Source: [Haemophilus] ducreyi
Lineage (GTDB): Bacteria; Pseudomonadota; Gammaproteobacteria; Enterobacterales; Pasteurellaceae
Assembly (NCBI RefSeq): GCF_900109315.1
Contig: NZ_FOJC01000001.1
Coordinates: 1-64,000, forward strand
Direction of reading: 5' to 3'
Length of the DNA stretch: 64,000 nt
Part shown: positions 27,383 to 40,907 of the stretch, one piece after another
Layout of the letters: each line of letters opens with the position of its first letter
Position numbering within the stretch: the stretch's first letter is position 1
Position numbers and translations under genes: made by a program
The notes under the pieces: model-generated
Seen by the model: only the letters and a program-made list of their open reading frames with translations
Databases searched by the model: none
What the model was told of the DNA's origin: nothing

Positions 27383-28591
27383 TTATTGCCCATTTCGCAT
27401 AAAACCTGGAATACAATTTGGTGACCAAACTTGAGAAGAATCAACTTGTTGCGGTTTGGATGCTGTTTGTTGTGAATGACCAAATTGCGTTGGTTGTTGA
27501 GTATAATTTTGTTGATGTGGCTGTGTGAATGCAGGTTGTGTTGGTTGTGCTTGATATTTTTGTTGTGTTTGCGGTTGTGCTGATGGTTGCACAATAGATG
27601 TTCTTGGTAATGTGAGCTCTTCTGGTTGGCCAATACCTGTTGCAACTAAAGTCACACGTAATTTTCCTTCAGCCTCAGGATAAATAGATGTACCGAACAC
27701 GATAGTAGCATCTGCAGCTGCAAAACTGTGGATATAGTCCATAATGATATCAACTTCATTTAATTCAAGATTATCGTCAGAAGAGATACTCACTAAAATA
27801 CCTTTAGCGCCTGATAAATCGACATCTTCTAATAATGGACTCGCAACAGCATCGTGTACTGCTCGTTCTGCGCGATCTTCACCTTCGGCAATACCTGTTC
27901 CCATCATTGCACGACCCATTTCAGACATAACAGTTTTAACATCAGCGAAGTCTACGTTGACTAAGCCGGGAGACGTAATCATATCAGTGATGCCTAAAAC
28001 CGCATTACGTAAAATATCGTTGGCAGCATTGAACGCATCAATCATTTTAGTATTTTTGGGTAATACTTTTAATAATTTGTCATTAGGAATGATAATTAAT
28101 GAATCGACGTGTTTTGAAAGTTCTTGAATGCCTTGTTCTGCGTAGTTCATTCGTTTATTGCCTTCAAAACGGAAAGGTTTTGTGACAATCGCAACGGTTA
28201 ATGAACCTTGTGATTTAGCAATATCTGCGATAACGGGTGCGGCACCTGTTCCTGTGCCACCGCCCATGCCCGCGGAAATAAAGACCATATCTGCACCAGC
28301 AAGCATATTTGAAAGTGCTTCGCGATCTTCTTCAGCCGCTTGACGACCTACATTTGGATTTGCGCCTGCTCCTAGCCCTTTGGTAATGTTTGCACCAATT
28401 TGGATAGTTTGACGTACTGAACTAGTACGTAATACTTGTGCATCTGTATTGACAGAGAAAAATTCAACACCACCAACACCTTCGTTAAGGTGAGAATCAA
28501 CCATATGGTTAAGTGCGTTACCGCCGCCACCGCCAACGCCGACCACTTTGATGACGGCATCTTGCGTAACTTCATAAACAGGTTCAAACAT
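27383..28591 (-). CDS. ftsZ: Cell division protein FtsZ
   Basis: Tubulin-like GTPase that forms the Z ring. 402 residues with the GTP-binding signature GGGTGTG at 110-116 and the N-terminal GVGGGGGNALNHM loop. After about residue 315 comes a glutamine-rich linker, then the C-terminal peptide IPGFMRN (about 394-400) that docks FtsA and ZipA; both partners are encoded in this window. It is 37 bp after ftsA. Confidence 0.98.
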   Translation of the reverse strand: MFEPVYEVTQDAVIKVVGVGGGGGNALNHMVDSHLNEGVGGVEFFSVNTDAQVLRTSSVRQTIQIGANITKGLGAGANPNVGRQAAEEDREALSNMLAGADMVFISAGMGGGTGTGAAPVIADIAKSQGSLTVAIVTKPFRFEGNKRMNYAEQGIQELSKHVDSLIIIPNDKLLKVLPKNTKMIDAFNAANDILRNAVLGITDMITSPGLVNVDFADVKTVMSEMGRAMMGTGIAEGEDRAERAVHDAVASPLLEDVDLSGAKGILVSISSDDNLELNEVDIIMDYIHSFAAADATIVFGTSIYPEAEGKLRVTLVATGIGQPEELTLPRTSIVQPSAQPQTQQKYQAQPTQPAFTQPHQQNYTQQPTQFGHSQQTASKPQQVDSSQVWSPNCIPGFMRNGQ

Positions 28592-28628
28592 TTTCTATCT
28601 CCCTTCGTACCAGCTTTTGCTCGTACCA

Positions 28629-29909
28629 TTAAAAACTTGATTTTGTCCAATTGACAACTTTTTTGACACTGTTGCTTAATATGTCAAGTAAAGAATCTAC
28701 TTTTTCTCCAATTTCACCATTATTACTTTCTTTTTGAGAATTGTAGTGGCTGTACTGTAAAAGCCCTAGGGCTGTTGCATATAGTGGTTTATTTACATAA
28801 TCCGTTAATCCAGAAATATTTAACGGTGATCCTACTCTTACTTGAGAGCCGAAGATATTTTTTGCACATTCTACAATATCTTCGATTTGTGAGCCACCAC
28901 CTGTAAGGACAAAACCTGCAATTAATTCTTGTTTTATGCCTTTTTGGAATAATTCGTCCCGTAATTTGATTAATTGATCTTGTACTAAAGTAAGTAAATC
29001 GTTATAACATTTTGATGTAACAGTTGCAACGTCTGCTTTAGTGAAGGTTCTTGGCATGCGTCCACCGAGCCCTGCAATTTCTATTTTTTGGTCAGGGCTG
29101 TGGTTAGGTGAGCTGACTGCGTTGCCATACTTGGTTTTTATCGCTTCTGCTTCTGATCTTGAAGTGGTAAAAACATTAGCAATATAATCAGTAACGTTAT
29201 TTCCGGCATATGGAATCACTTTACTAAAACGTAAGGCATTATCCGTATAAACTAAGATATCCATTGTACCACCACCAATATCAATTAAGCATACGCCTAG
29301 TTCTTTTTCATCTTCAGTTAATACGGAATAACTTGATGCTAAGCCAGAAAAAACGACGGTGTCTACTTTTAGCTTAGCTCTTTCTGCGGCGTTTTTAAGA
29401 TTACGTAACCAATCTTGGTGACATGCAATAATATGTGCTTGTGCTCGTAAGCGCATTCCAGATAATCCGATAGGATTTTTTGTAGCAGGTAATTGGTCAA
29501 CATTATATTCTTGAGGAATAATGTGCAAGTTTTCTAAACCATTTGGTAATTTAATCGAATGTGCAATATGTATAGCCGCATCAATATCTTCCTTGCGGAC
29601 GACTGTTCCTGATAATGGTACAACGCCAGATTCATTTAAAGCGGTAATATGTTCACCTGAAATAGCTAAGGTTACGCCCATAATCTGACAATTAGATACA
29701 GATTCAGCTTGTTCAATTGCACGTTGAATAGAATTGACTGCCGCATCTAAATCAATAACGCCACCACGATCGACGCCCTTAGAAGGGCAATTACTTGCGC
29801 CGAGTACATTGATTACACCATCAGGTAGAACCTCACCCACAACAACGGCTATTTTTGACGTGCCGATATCTAAACCGACGATAATTTTGGATTCTGCTAT
29901 TTTTGTCAT
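28629..29909 (-). CDS. ftsA: Cell division protein FtsA
   Basis: Actin-like ATPase that ties FtsZ filaments to the membrane and recruits later division proteins. 426 residues with VGLDIGTSKIAVVVGE (about 12-27), VCLIDIGGGTMDILVY (about 205-220) and FVLTGGGSQIEDI (about 338-350), the phosphate and adenosine motifs of the actin fold. The C-terminal VKKVVNWTKSSF forms an amphipathic membrane-targeting helix. It lies 30 bp after ftsQ. Confidence 0.97.
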   Translation of the reverse strand: MTKIAESKIIVGLDIGTSKIAVVVGEVLPDGVINVLGASNCPSKGVDRGGVIDLDAAVNSIQRAIEQAESVSNCQIMGVTLAISGEHITALNESGVVPLSGTVVRKEDIDAAIHIAHSIKLPNGLENLHIIPQEYNVDQLPATKNPIGLSGMRLRAQAHIIACHQDWLRNLKNAAERAKLKVDTVVFSGLASSYSVLTEDEKELGVCLIDIGGGTMDILVYTDNALRFSKVIPYAGNNVTDYIANVFTTSRSEAEAIKTKYGNAVSSPNHSPDQKIEIAGLGGRMPRTFTKADVATVTSKCYNDLLTLVQDQLIKLRDELFQKGIKQELIAGFVLTGGGSQIEDIVECAKNIFGSQVRVGSPLNISGLTDYVNKPLYATALGLLQYSHYNSQKESNNGEIGEKVDSLLDILSNSVKKVVNWTKSSF

Positions 29910-29939
29910 ATCTTTTAGTTATTTATGCTTACAAAAAAG

Positions 29940-30731
29940 TTATTTGTTAATCGGAATAAATCCCACTGCGGCACCATGTTCATAGCGCAGATCGACGTAA
30001 GCTAATTTTTGTCCTTCAGGGATATCAATTTCAGGGAAAATGGTTACAAAGCGGTCGATTTTGGGAGACCATTTACCTCGACCTAGTCGCAATTCAATAT
30101 TATTTGATAATTTAATTGTCCAAGAACCCCGCTTATCAACCATTACTGAATATAAGTCAAGATTTCGTGCTTTTAAGTCCGCTTTAATTTTATTCCATGC
30201 ATCAAGTACTATTTTTCCTTCTGTATCAGGCCCATATAGGATAGGCAAGTCATTTTTATCTATCCGTCCTTTAGGAACACTAAATACTATGCCTTGATCA
30301 GATAATAACTGACTATTATTCCATAACGCAACAGGATTATGTTCTAATAAAGTAATACTGAGACGATCAGGATATAGCTTATGAACAATCGTATCTTTTA
30401 CCCAAGGCATTTCTAGCAATTTTTGTTTTATTAGTTGGATATCTTGACCAAAGTATCCTTTCAAAGCCGGTTCAATTGATAATTTTTCTCGAATATCTGC
30501 ATTGTGAGTAAAACGAGTTTTATGTGTGAGTGCAAAACTCCGAATCGGTGTTTTATCTAAACTTTCTAGCCAACTTTGCCAAGGAGTATAAATGAAAAAC
30601 CCACTTATCATTAATAGTAGCATAATCAATGGGTTAATGAATACTAATCTATTAAATGAAGCGGTTGATTTTGTATATGATGGCTTAAAACGTACCGAAG
30701 ATGTCGTTTTCTTGCGTGAGCTTGATACCAT
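29940..30731 (-). CDS. ftsQ: Cell division protein FtsQ
   Basis: Bitopic division protein that links early and late divisome proteins through FtsB and FtsL. 263 residues with a short basic cytoplasmic tail, one transmembrane helix (about 31-48), a POTRA domain (about 60-130, PIRSFALTH... to ...LLEHNPVALW) and the beta domain after it. The ATG overlaps the ddl stop by one base (TAATG). Confidence 0.94.
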   Translation of the reverse strand: MVSSSRKKTTSSVRFKPSYTKSTASFNRLVFINPLIMLLLMISGFFIYTPWQSWLESLDKTPIRSFALTHKTRFTHNADIREKLSIEPALKGYFGQDIQLIKQKLLEMPWVKDTIVHKLYPDRLSITLLEHNPVALWNNSQLLSDQGIVFSVPKGRIDKNDLPILYGPDTEGKIVLDAWNKIKADLKARNLDLYSVMVDKRGSWTIKLSNNIELRLGRGKWSPKIDRFVTIFPEIDIPEGQKLAYVDLRYEHGAAVGFIPINK

Positions 30732-31642
30732 TAGATGCTTAACTCCAATACTCGTTCAACTAGTTTTTCAAATGAAATACCCATTGTAGCAGCAGATTTA
30801 GGAAAAATGCTATGGCTAGTCATTCCAGGATTAGTGTTGACTTCTACTAAACGAAAATTTTGGTTTTGATCTTCCATCACGTCAACTCGACTCCAACCAC
30901 GACAACCAACAACATCATAAGCGGCTTTGACTATTTTGGCGACTTCTGCTTGCCGTTCATTAGTTAATGCGGGCACAATATATTGGGTTTTGTCGGAAAG
31001 GTATTTAGCGTGATAATCGTAAAATTCACCATCAGGAATGATTTGCACCGCAGGTAAAACTTCGCCATCTAAAACAGGGACTGAATATTCAGCACCGGTC
31101 AAAAATTCTTCTACTAATACGATAGTATCAAATTCCAGTGCTGCGGTAATCGCGGGCAGTAATTCTTCTTTTGTTTTGACTTTGAAAACGCCAACACTTG
31201 AACCTTCACTTGATGGTTTGACAAAAACAGGTAAACCTAATTTTGCAATAATTTGATTAATATCGAACGCTTGTCCTCGTTGCACTACTACCATATCTGC
31301 TGTGGGTAAACCAACAGCATTCCATAATAATTTGGTACGGAATTTATCTAATGTGATAGCTGAAGCCATTACACCACAACCAGTGTATGGAATCCCCATT
31401 TGTTCTAAAGCGCCTTGTAATACACCATTTTCACCTATTCCGCCATGTAGGATGTTGAAGACTCGCTGAATGCCTTTTTCCTTTAATTTCTCGATAGCGA
31501 TATCTTTTGTATCAATACCTTCTACATTGTAACCTAGGCTTTTTAATGCTTCTGTGACTGCTGCACCTGAGTGTAGAGACACTTCACGTTCTTGTGAAGT
31601 ACCGCCATATAACACCGCAATTTTTTCGTTCTTAATATTCAT
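30731..31642 (-). CDS. ddlB: D-alanine--D-alanine ligase
   Basis: ATP-grasp enzyme that makes the D-Ala-D-Ala dipeptide of peptidoglycan. 303 residues with [18 protein letters not shown] at the N-terminus, the ATP loop [14 protein letters not shown] and the metal-binding [13 protein letters not shown] near the end. I chose ATG at 31642, which starts [14 protein letters not shown]; the longer frame from 31717 would overlap murC. It lies between murC and ftsQ in the standard order. Confidence 0.95.
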   Translation of the reverse strand: MNIKNEKIAVLYGGTSQEREVSLHSGAAVTEALKSLGYNVEGIDTKDIAIEKLKEKGIQRVFNILHGGIGENGVLQGALEQMGIPYTGCGVMASAITLDKFRTKLLWNAVGLPTADMVVVQRGQAFDINQIIAKLGLPVFVKPSSEGSSVGVFKVKTKEELLPAITAALEFDTIVLVEEFLTGAEYSVPVLDGEVLPAVQIIPDGEFYDYHAKYLSDKTQYIVPALTNERQAEVAKIVKAAYDVVGCRGWSRVDVMEDQNQNFRLVEVNTNPGMTSHSIFPKSAATMGISFEKLVERVLELSI

Positions 31643-31661
31643 GTATGATGAGTTCCTTTGA

Positions 31662-33089
31662 TTATGCTTGCCAATCTTCAGCCAATTTGCGGGTAAGTTT
31701 ACTGATGTTACCGGCACCTTGTGCTAGGATTAAATCATTATCTTGAATAATTTGATCTAAAACTTCACCTAACTGGCTTGTATCCGAAACTAAAATAGGA
31801 TCGACTTTACCTAAATTTCGAATAGAACGGCATAATGCTTTGCTATCTGCTTTAACAATTGCGGTTTCACCTGCTGCATATACATCTAGCATAATTAAGA
31901 CATCTACTTTGGATAGCACATTAACAAAATCGTCAAATAAATCACGTGTACGTGAATAGCGGTGAGGTTGGAAAATCATCACAATTCGTTTGCCTTTCCA
32001 ACCTTGTCGAGCCGCTTTAATAGTGACTGCGATTTCTGTAGGGTGATGGCCATAATCATCTATCAGCATCACAGTTCCATTTGGTCGTTTAAATGTTCCT
32101 AGCGGATCAAAACGACGTCCTGCTCCTTGGAAATCGGCTAATGCTGCTAAAATAGCTTCATTTGCGATACCCTCTTCTTTAGCGACGGCTAATGCCGCGG
32201 TTGCATTTAAGGCATTATGATGGCCCGGTACATTTAATACTACATCCAAGCGCTCATTATTTGGGCAGATAACGGTGTAGTGACCTTTAAAACCGGTTTG
32301 TTGATAGTTTTCAATACGATAATCAGCATTAGCATTAAAACCGTAGCTAATCACTTGGCGACCAACTTGATGTGCAATTTCCATAACCACATCATCGTCA
32401 GCACACATCACGGCTAATCCATAGAACGGCAAATTACGTAAAAATTTTACGTAAATGGTTTTCATTTGTTCAAAATCGCCACCATAAGTATCCATATGAT
32501 CCGGTTCAATATTCGTCACAACGGATAACATTGGTTGTAGATGTAAAAAGGAAGCATCACTTTCATCTGCTTCTGCAATGAGATAACGGCTTGCACCTAA
32601 ATGTGCATTTTTACCCGCTGATTTAACTAAGCCGCCGTTAACAAATGTTGGATCTAAACCGGTTTCAGTATAAATCATGGATAACATTGCAGTAGTGGTC
32701 GTTTTACCGTGTGTACCAGCCACTGCGATACTATGACGAAAACGCATAATTTCAGCTAACATTTGCGCGCGTTGGATAACCGGAATACGAGCAGATTTTG
32801 CAGCGGTGATTTCAGGGTTATTTTCCTCAATAGCGCTAGACACGACTACCACGCTAGCGCCGGCAATATTCTCAGCTTGATGGCCAATAAAGATCTTTGC
32901 GCCAGCGTCAGCCAAATGTTTAGTGACAATACTTTCGACAATATCCGATCCTGAAATTTGATAGCCTTCATTTAATAACACTTCGGCAATGCCACTCATA
33001 CCCGCACCGCCGATGCCAACAAAGTGAATTTGCTTAACACGGCGCATCTCTGGAACTAATTTTTTAATATTATCTTGATAGCTTTTCAT
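31662..33089 (-). CDS. murC: UDP-N-acetylmuramate--L-alanine ligase MurC
   Basis: Adds L-Ala to UDP-MurNAc, the first amino acid of the peptidoglycan stem. 475 residues with a Rossmann-like N-terminal [17 protein letters not shown], the ATP loop [13 protein letters not shown] (about 118-130), EADESDASF and the C-terminal ligase domain with [12 protein letters not shown]. It follows murG by 34 bp. Confidence 0.97.
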   Translation of the reverse strand: MKSYQDNIKKLVPEMRRVKQIHFVGIGGAGMSGIAEVLLNEGYQISGSDIVESIVTKHLADAGAKIFIGHQAENIAGASVVVVSSAIEENNPEITAAKSARIPVIQRAQMLAEIMRFRHSIAVAGTHGKTTTTAMLSMIYTETGLDPTFVNGGLVKSAGKNAHLGASRYLIAEADESDASFLHLQPMLSVVTNIEPDHMDTYGGDFEQMKTIYVKFLRNLPFYGLAVMCADDDVVMEIAHQVGRQVISYGFNANADYRIENYQQTGFKGHYTVICPNNERLDVVLNVPGHHNALNATAALAVAKEEGIANEAILAALADFQGAGRRFDPLGTFKRPNGTVMLIDDYGHHPTEIAVTIKAARQGWKGKRIVMIFQPHRYSRTRDLFDDFVNVLSKVDVLIMLDVYAAGETAIVKADSKALCRSIRNLGKVDPILVSDTSQLGEVLDQIIQDNDLILAQGAGNISKLTRKLAEDWQA

Positions 33090-33123
33090 TTCTTATTTTT
33101 CTATGTTTTGCTGAAAGGATATA

Positions 33124-34191
33124 TTATTTGCTGACTTCTATAATAACTTCCGCAACTCGTTGAGCCGCTTTGGGCGTTGCTTTGGTATGTGCTTTAATCG
33201 CCATTTCAGTTAGTTTTTGGCGATCCTTTATTAAAGGCTGTAATATATTTAATAAATTTTGAGCAGTAAAATCAGGTTGTTCAACAATAATAGCTGCGCC
33301 TACATTGGCTAAATAGGTTGCATTTAAATATTGTTGGCGATCTTTATGCTGGTAAGGTACAAAAATAGCCGGAAGCCCCGCAGCGGCTATTTCACAAACA
33401 GTTAATGCACCGGAACGGCAGATAACTAAATCAGCCCAATTATATGCTTCTGCCATATCATCAATAAATTCGGTTACGCTCACATTATCGGCTTGTTTAT
33501 ACACATCTGAAATGGTTCGTAAATTCCCTTTGCCGGCTTGATGGCGGATAAAAATAGCATTGCCGAGTGCTTTTGCGACTTCTGGTATTGTTTGATTGAT
33601 AATCCTAGCACCTTGGCTGCCGCCCATAACTAAAATATTAAGCGGGTAAGGTTCAGCTGTGGCACGTGCTTTAAAACGTTGTGCCGGATCTAATAATTCA
33701 GATAAGTCTTTTCTAACGGGGTTACCAACGGTTTCTGCTTTAGCAAAAGCTGTTGGGAATGCTTGTAAGACACGTTTTGCAATTTTGGCTAGCCATACAT
33801 TTGTTAAGCCCGCGATTGCATTCTGTTCGTGTAAAACGATGGGCACATTGCATAGCCTTGCTGCAATTCCACCTGATCCGGAAACATAGCCTCCCATACC
33901 TAATACAGCATCAGGGCGGTATTTTTTTATAATCTTAAGTGCTTGTAATACCGCTTTTAGAATACTAAAAGGGGCTTTGATTAATGCTAGAACACCTTTG
34001 CCCTTGAGCCCTGAAATTTGGATAAATTCAATGGGGATATTGTATTGGGGTACAAGCTCTGCTTCCATTCGAGCTTTGGTACCTAACCAACAGATTTGCC
34101 AGCCTTGTTTTTGTAGTTCTTGTGCAACGGCGATTGCAGGGAATACATGGCCTCCAGTACCGCCTGCCATAATTAAAAGTTTTTTGCTCAT
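33124..34191 (-). CDS. murG: Lipid II synthase MurG
   Basis: Membrane-associated transferase that adds GlcNAc to lipid I, making lipid II. 355 residues with [14 protein letters not shown] (about 10-23), [25 protein letters not shown] and the acceptor-side [22 protein letters not shown]. It is the first gene of the cluster in this window. Upstream, where ftsW is normally found, there is about 300 bp of non-coding DNA and then adk, so the cluster is interrupted here. Confidence 0.97.
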   Translation of the reverse strand: MSKKLLIMAGGTGGHVFPAIAVAQELQKQGWQICWLGTKARMEAELVPQYNIPIEFIQISGLKGKGVLALIKAPFSILKAVLQALKIIKKYRPDAVLGMGGYVSGSGGIAARLCNVPIVLHEQNAIAGLTNVWLAKIAKRVLQAFPTAFAKAETVGNPVRKDLSELLDPAQRFKARATAEPYPLNILVMGGSQGARIINQTIPEVAKALGNAIFIRHQAGKGNLRTISDVYKQADNVSVTEFIDDMAEAYNWADLVICRSGALTVCEIAAAGLPAIFVPYQHKDRQQYLNATYLANVGAAIIVEQPDFTAQNLLNILQPLIKDRQKLTEMAIKAHTKATPKAAQRVAEVIIEVSK

Positions 34192-34495
34192 TTATGATCT
34201 CATGTTATGGCTAAGGATCAAAGAGTTCTTTTTACAAGATCCATACTTTGATTTTCAATCGAAAATTTTGCTTATTCTACAGTAAATTAATAGTTTACGG
34301 AAAAATAAAGCGGTCGTTTTTTGCAATGTTTTGCAAAATTTGTTGAATTTTCTGTCATAGATCAAGCAAGTTAGGTGGTAGTGACGTGTAATGGAAATCT
34401 TTTTTAGCAAAAATATTGAGTAAGTTTCTAATCAGAAGGGAGATTGAGCTTGATATATTTAACAGCTCAATCTACTTTATAGATAAAAACGGGGT
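34192..34495. other. Non-coding gap between murG and adk
   Basis: 304 bp without an ORF. It holds an uptake word with AT tail (AAAGCGGTCGTTTTTTGC near 34309-34326), a probable leader for the leftward murG operon, and a perfect 10-bp inverted repeat AGATTGAGCT (34441-34450) / AGCTCAATCT (34464-34473) behind adk, with no T-run. I see no transposon end and no ftsW remnant. Confidence 0.6.
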
Positions 34496-35155
<660 letters not shown>

Positions 35156-35183
35156 TTAAAAATGAAAATAAAATAAGGGGATA

Positions 35184-35212
35184 ACCTTACCGATTACCGC
35201 CCTAAATTGCAA
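35184..35212 (-). promoter_or_regulatory. Possible promoter of adk
   Basis: On the minus strand, TTGCAA (35207-35212), a 17-bp spacer and TAAGGT (35184-35189) lie about 40 bp ahead of adk. The -10 is weak. Confidence 0.4.
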
Positions 35213-35243
35213 ATTTTTTGTACGTATGTCAGTTAAGGTGTTT

Positions 35244-36527
35244 TTATTTGCTGATAGAACTTGTTTCATTCCAAGCTGCCACTTTAAATAACATTAACAT
35301 ACCAGGGATAGCAACAAAAAAACAAATCCAAAAGAATTGGTAATAACCGAATGCTTCTACTAAATGGCCTGTATAAGCGCCTAGAAATTTACTTGGCAAA
35401 GCAGCAAGGCTAGTAAAAATCGCCAATTGCGTCGCGGTATAAGTGGGATTGGTTTCCTTTGCAATAAATGCTACAAAAGCCGCCGTGCCTAACCCGACTC
35501 CTAAATATTCTCCTGCCATCACAAGTGCAAGTTTCAATAGTTCTGTAGTGCCGATCGAAGCGGTTGGGAATGCGCCAAAACTTGCCAAATAAGCAAAGCC
35601 TAAAATCGTGATCATTTGCACAAACCCAAATAGCCAAAGTGCTCGATTAATACCTAGTCTTAGCATTGCGATACCACCAAGAATACCGCCAGTTATGCTA
35701 CACCATAATGATGTTGTTTTTACTACGGCTGCGATATGTGATTTTGTGAAGCCCATATCTAAAATAAACTTGGTTTGTAATGAAGTTGCTAATGAATCAC
35801 CTAATTTATATAAGAAAATAAATAGAATTAGCCCCAATGCACCGGCTACTCCTTTGCGTTGGAAAAATTCTTTAAATGGATTCATAAAGGCCATATAAAA
35901 AGGTTGACTGCGATCAATCGGCGTATGTTTTGGCTCCGTGGTGACGAGCGTGATAATTAAACACGGCAACATAAAAGTAGCCGTAATTAAGAAAACGGTA
36001 TCCCATGCATAATGATCAGCAAGGAAAAGTGATAAACCACCCGGTATTAAACCGGCGACTCTGTAAGCATTGACGTGAATGGAATTACCTAAGCCAAGTT
36101 CATTGTCGGATAAAATTTCTCGGCGGAAAGCGTCAACCACAATATCTTGTGTTGCAGAAAGAAAGGCTAAAATAATCGCTAGTATAGTAATTAATTGAAT
36201 ATCTGCCACCGGATCGAAAAAGCCAAGGCTAGCTAAAATGATGAATAAACCTATTTGAGCAAGGAAAATCCAGCTACGGCGACGTCCTAAAAAAGGTGGA
36301 GCATAGCGATCTAATAAAGCAGCCCATAGAAATTTCCAAGTATATGGTAATGATGTGAGGGTAAACGCCGCGATGGTTTTGATATCTAAGTGAGCAGATG
36401 TGAGCCAAGCGGGCATTAATTGAATTAGCACAAATAATGGTAAGCCAGAACAGAAGCCGGTATAAATACAAAGCAACATATTTTTAGTCAGTAATTGTTG
36501 CCAAATTGATGGTTTAGATGCGGTCAT
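35244..36527 (-). CDS. ampG: Muropeptide permease AmpG
   Basis: Major-facilitator protein that imports GlcNAc-anhydroMurNAc peptides released by lytic transglycosylases, for cell-wall recycling. 427 residues, 12 helices or more. The opening NMLLCIYTGFCSGLPLFVLIQLMPAWL, the LPYTWKFLWAALLDRY loop and GRRRSWIFLAQ match AmpG. Between adk and galE, as in H. influenzae. It would take up products of MltF, encoded at 11147-12565. Confidence 0.93.
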   Translation of the reverse strand: MTASKPSIWQQLLTKNMLLCIYTGFCSGLPLFVLIQLMPAWLTSAHLDIKTIAAFTLTSLPYTWKFLWAALLDRYAPPFLGRRRSWIFLAQIGLFIILASLGFFDPVADIQLITILAIILAFLSATQDIVVDAFRREILSDNELGLGNSIHVNAYRVAGLIPGGLSLFLADHYAWDTVFLITATFMLPCLIITLVTTEPKHTPIDRSQPFYMAFMNPFKEFFQRKGVAGALGLILFIFLYKLGDSLATSLQTKFILDMGFTKSHIAAVVKTTSLWCSITGGILGGIAMLRLGINRALWLFGFVQMITILGFAYLASFGAFPTASIGTTELLKLALVMAGEYLGVGLGTAAFVAFIAKETNPTYTATQLAIFTSLAALPSKFLGAYTGHLVEAFGYYQFFWICFFVAIPGMLMLFKVAAWNETSSISK

Positions 36528-36587
36528 ATTTCCTCTTTATTGTGAAAAAGATGGTGAAAATAGATTATTTATCCTGATTTTTAATGC

Positions 36588-37604
36588 TTAATCATGATAA
36601 CCGTTTGGATTATTTTTTTGCCAGTGCCACGTGTCTTTCATCATTTGTTCAAGATTACGTTCCGTTTTCCAACTGAGCATTTGCCGGGCTTTACGTGGTT
36701 CAGAATAACAAACGGCAATATCGCCAGGGCGGCGATCAACCACTTGATAAGGTATTTGAAGATGGTTAGCCGTTTCAAACGCCTTGACCATATCTAATAC
36801 AGAATAACCGGTGCCCGTGCCAAGGTTATACACGTGAAAGCCACTTTCTAAATGATGTTTGTCTAATGCTTTTAAATGGCCAATCGCGACATCAACAACG
36901 TGAATATAATCGCGAATACCGGTGCCATCTGCTGTATCGTAATCGTTGCCAAATATGGATAATTGCGGTAGTTTGCCAATGGCAACTTGACTAATATAAG
37001 GCAATAAATTATTTGGAATGCCATTTGGATCTTCACCAATCAAACCGCTTGGATGTGCGCCTATCGGGTTAAAATAGCGTAACACAACCGCACTGAATTG
37101 TGGATTTGCTTTTACGGTATCTTCTAAAATACGTTCCACCATATATTTTGATGTGCCGTAAGGATTAGTGGTTTGCCCCACGGGGCAAGATTCAACAATA
37201 GGGATTGTTTTGGGATCGCCATAAACGGTTGCAGAAGAACTAAATACAATGGTATTAATACCCGCGGTTAACATTTCTTCAAGTAAAATAATCGAACCGG
37301 TTACATTATTTTGGTAATAGCGTAATGGCTCAGACACGCTTTCGCCAACGGCTTTCAAACCCGCAAAATGAATGACCGCATCAATTTGATGTTCGGCAAA
37401 AATCTTGCGTAAAATAGCTCGATCGAGGATATCGCCTAAGTAAAATTTAGCGTGTTTGCCAGTAATGGTGTGTATGCGTTCAAGGGCAATTTGATTGGAA
37501 TTAGACAGATTATCTAATATAACAATTTCCTTATTTGCATTTAATAATTCTACTACGGTATGGGTGCCAATATAACCTGCCCCGCCTGTTACTAAAATAG
37601 CCAT
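36588..37604 (-). CDS. galE: UDP-glucose 4-epimerase
   Basis: Interconverts UDP-glucose and UDP-galactose, supplying galactose for lipooligosaccharide. 338 residues, extended SDR: NAD-binding GGAGYIGTH near residue 7, [11 protein letters not shown], catalytic FSSSATVYG and Y-x3-K in YGTSKYMVE (Tyr about 149). GAGGAAC before the ATG is a good ribosome site. Confidence 0.97.
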   Translation of the reverse strand: MAILVTGGAGYIGTHTVVELLNANKEIVILDNLSNSNQIALERIHTITGKHAKFYLGDILDRAILRKIFAEHQIDAVIHFAGLKAVGESVSEPLRYYQNNVTGSIILLEEMLTAGINTIVFSSSATVYGDPKTIPIVESCPVGQTTNPYGTSKYMVERILEDTVKANPQFSAVVLRYFNPIGAHPSGLIGEDPNGIPNNLLPYISQVAIGKLPQLSIFGNDYDTADGTGIRDYIHVVDVAIGHLKALDKHHLESGFHVYNLGTGTGYSVLDMVKAFETANHLQIPYQVVDRRPGDIAVCYSEPRKARQMLSWKTERNLEQMMKDTWHWQKNNPNGYHD

Positions 37605-37666
37605 ATGTGTTCCTCTTTTAGGCAGATGTTAGCGAAATCAACCGCTTGTATTCTATGCGTTTTTAT

Positions 37667-39754
<2,088 letters not shown>

Positions 39755-39799
39755 TTATTGAAGCGGTCCTTTAAGCGCAAAAATAGGCTAAATAGTAGA

Positions 39800-40798
39800 C
39801 TAGCTTACACGAGCGAAATAGGCTTGGTGATCTGTTTCATTAAATAGTTCACGTTGTTCATTTAAAATAAAGCCACCTAATGCTTCAGCTAGATTTTCGG
39901 TCGCTTTAAGCATTAGTTTTAGGTTAACTAAATCACTACCTTCTGACGGTAAATGCATAAATAAAACTAATCCCACTGTTGCATAGCTATCAAGGTTATT
40001 TAAATCAAAAATACCCGGTTGCATCATATTGGCTACACTAAAGATTACAGGAGTATCATTATTCCCTAAATGTTGATGGCGATGATAGATTTGATATTCA
40101 CCAAATTGGAAGCCAAGTGCTTCAAGGCTTTGCACTACATAATGGCCATCAAATTGTTGCCCTTCTGGCGCAACGACATACAGGGTAATAATATTATTTT
40201 GCGTAATAACCGTGGAATCAGGTTGGGCAACTTCTTCTATAGGCGTTTGTATAGAATTTTTGGCTAGCTCAATGCGCACAGAAGCATCGGAATAAATATC
40301 TAATTCTCTTTCTGACGCTTGGCGTTCTAATTCTTCTAATGATTGTTCTAACACAGAAGTGGTTTCGGGTTGAATTGGCTCGACGGTTGGAATAGTAAGC
40401 GGCTCAATCGGTGGAGTGGTTTGTAGAAAAGTAGGTTGTGCAGGTTGATTATGATAAATAGGCGTATTGAGTGGCGTTTGTGTATATTCTGCCGTTTCTT
40501 GAACCGGTAAATTAATTTTAATTTCACGCAGTGAATTTTCCACTTCTTGTTGGATTTGTACCGAATGGCCTGTTTCTGATTCATTTTCAGTCGGAACTGG
40601 ATTTTGTCCATATTGGAGTGGATCTAACGTAGCTGGCACATCGGTCACGATATTTTTAATTGGCGTAGCTGGCTGGCGAGTAGTAAAGGTATTAGAAAAA
40701 ATACGTGATTTTTCACGGCGAGCCGAGTAAATGCTAAAGCCTGCAAGTAAGACGATGAGTAATCCACCTAAAATTAAGAAAATAATATGCAGTTCCAT
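39800..40798 (-). CDS. zipA: Cell division protein ZipA
   Basis: Membrane anchor for the Z ring. 332 residues with an N-terminal transmembrane helix (MELHIIFLILGGLLIVLLAGF), a short basic segment, a long P/Q/T-rich linker (about 35-200) and a globular C-terminal domain (about 200-332: IITLYVVAPEGQQFDGHYVVQSLEALGF) that binds the FtsZ tail. Located beside ligA and divergent from cysZ, as elsewhere in the family. Confidence 0.95.
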   Translation of the reverse strand: MELHIIFLILGGLLIVLLAGFSIYSARREKSRIFSNTFTTRQPATPIKNIVTDVPATLDPLQYGQNPVPTENESETGHSVQIQQEVENSLREIKINLPVQETAEYTQTPLNTPIYHNQPAQPTFLQTTPPIEPLTIPTVEPIQPETTSVLEQSLEELERQASERELDIYSDASVRIELAKNSIQTPIEEVAQPDSTVITQNNIITLYVVAPEGQQFDGHYVVQSLEALGFQFGEYQIYHRHQHLGNNDTPVIFSVANMMQPGIFDLNNLDSYATVGLVLFMHLPSEGSDLVNLKLMLKATENLAEALGGFILNEQRELFNETDHQAYFARVS

Positions 40799-40907
40799 AA
40801 GGTCCTCTTAGATAACCGACAACATTTAAATTTGATTATTTGCGAAAATTAGGTGTCTAGCTTAACATATTTATTAAAGAATTTTGAGCAAAAAAGGTAG
40901 ATTATCT

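Noticed and set aside
27349-27645. 98-residue His/Asn-rich ORF across the ftsZ end
   Set aside because: It is the shifted-frame reading of the glutamine-rich FtsZ linker, with no ribosome site or independent evidence.
34441-34473. Terminator of adk
   Set aside because: A perfect 10-bp inverted repeat with a 13-base loop, but no T-run on either strand; kept only as a repeat within the gap.
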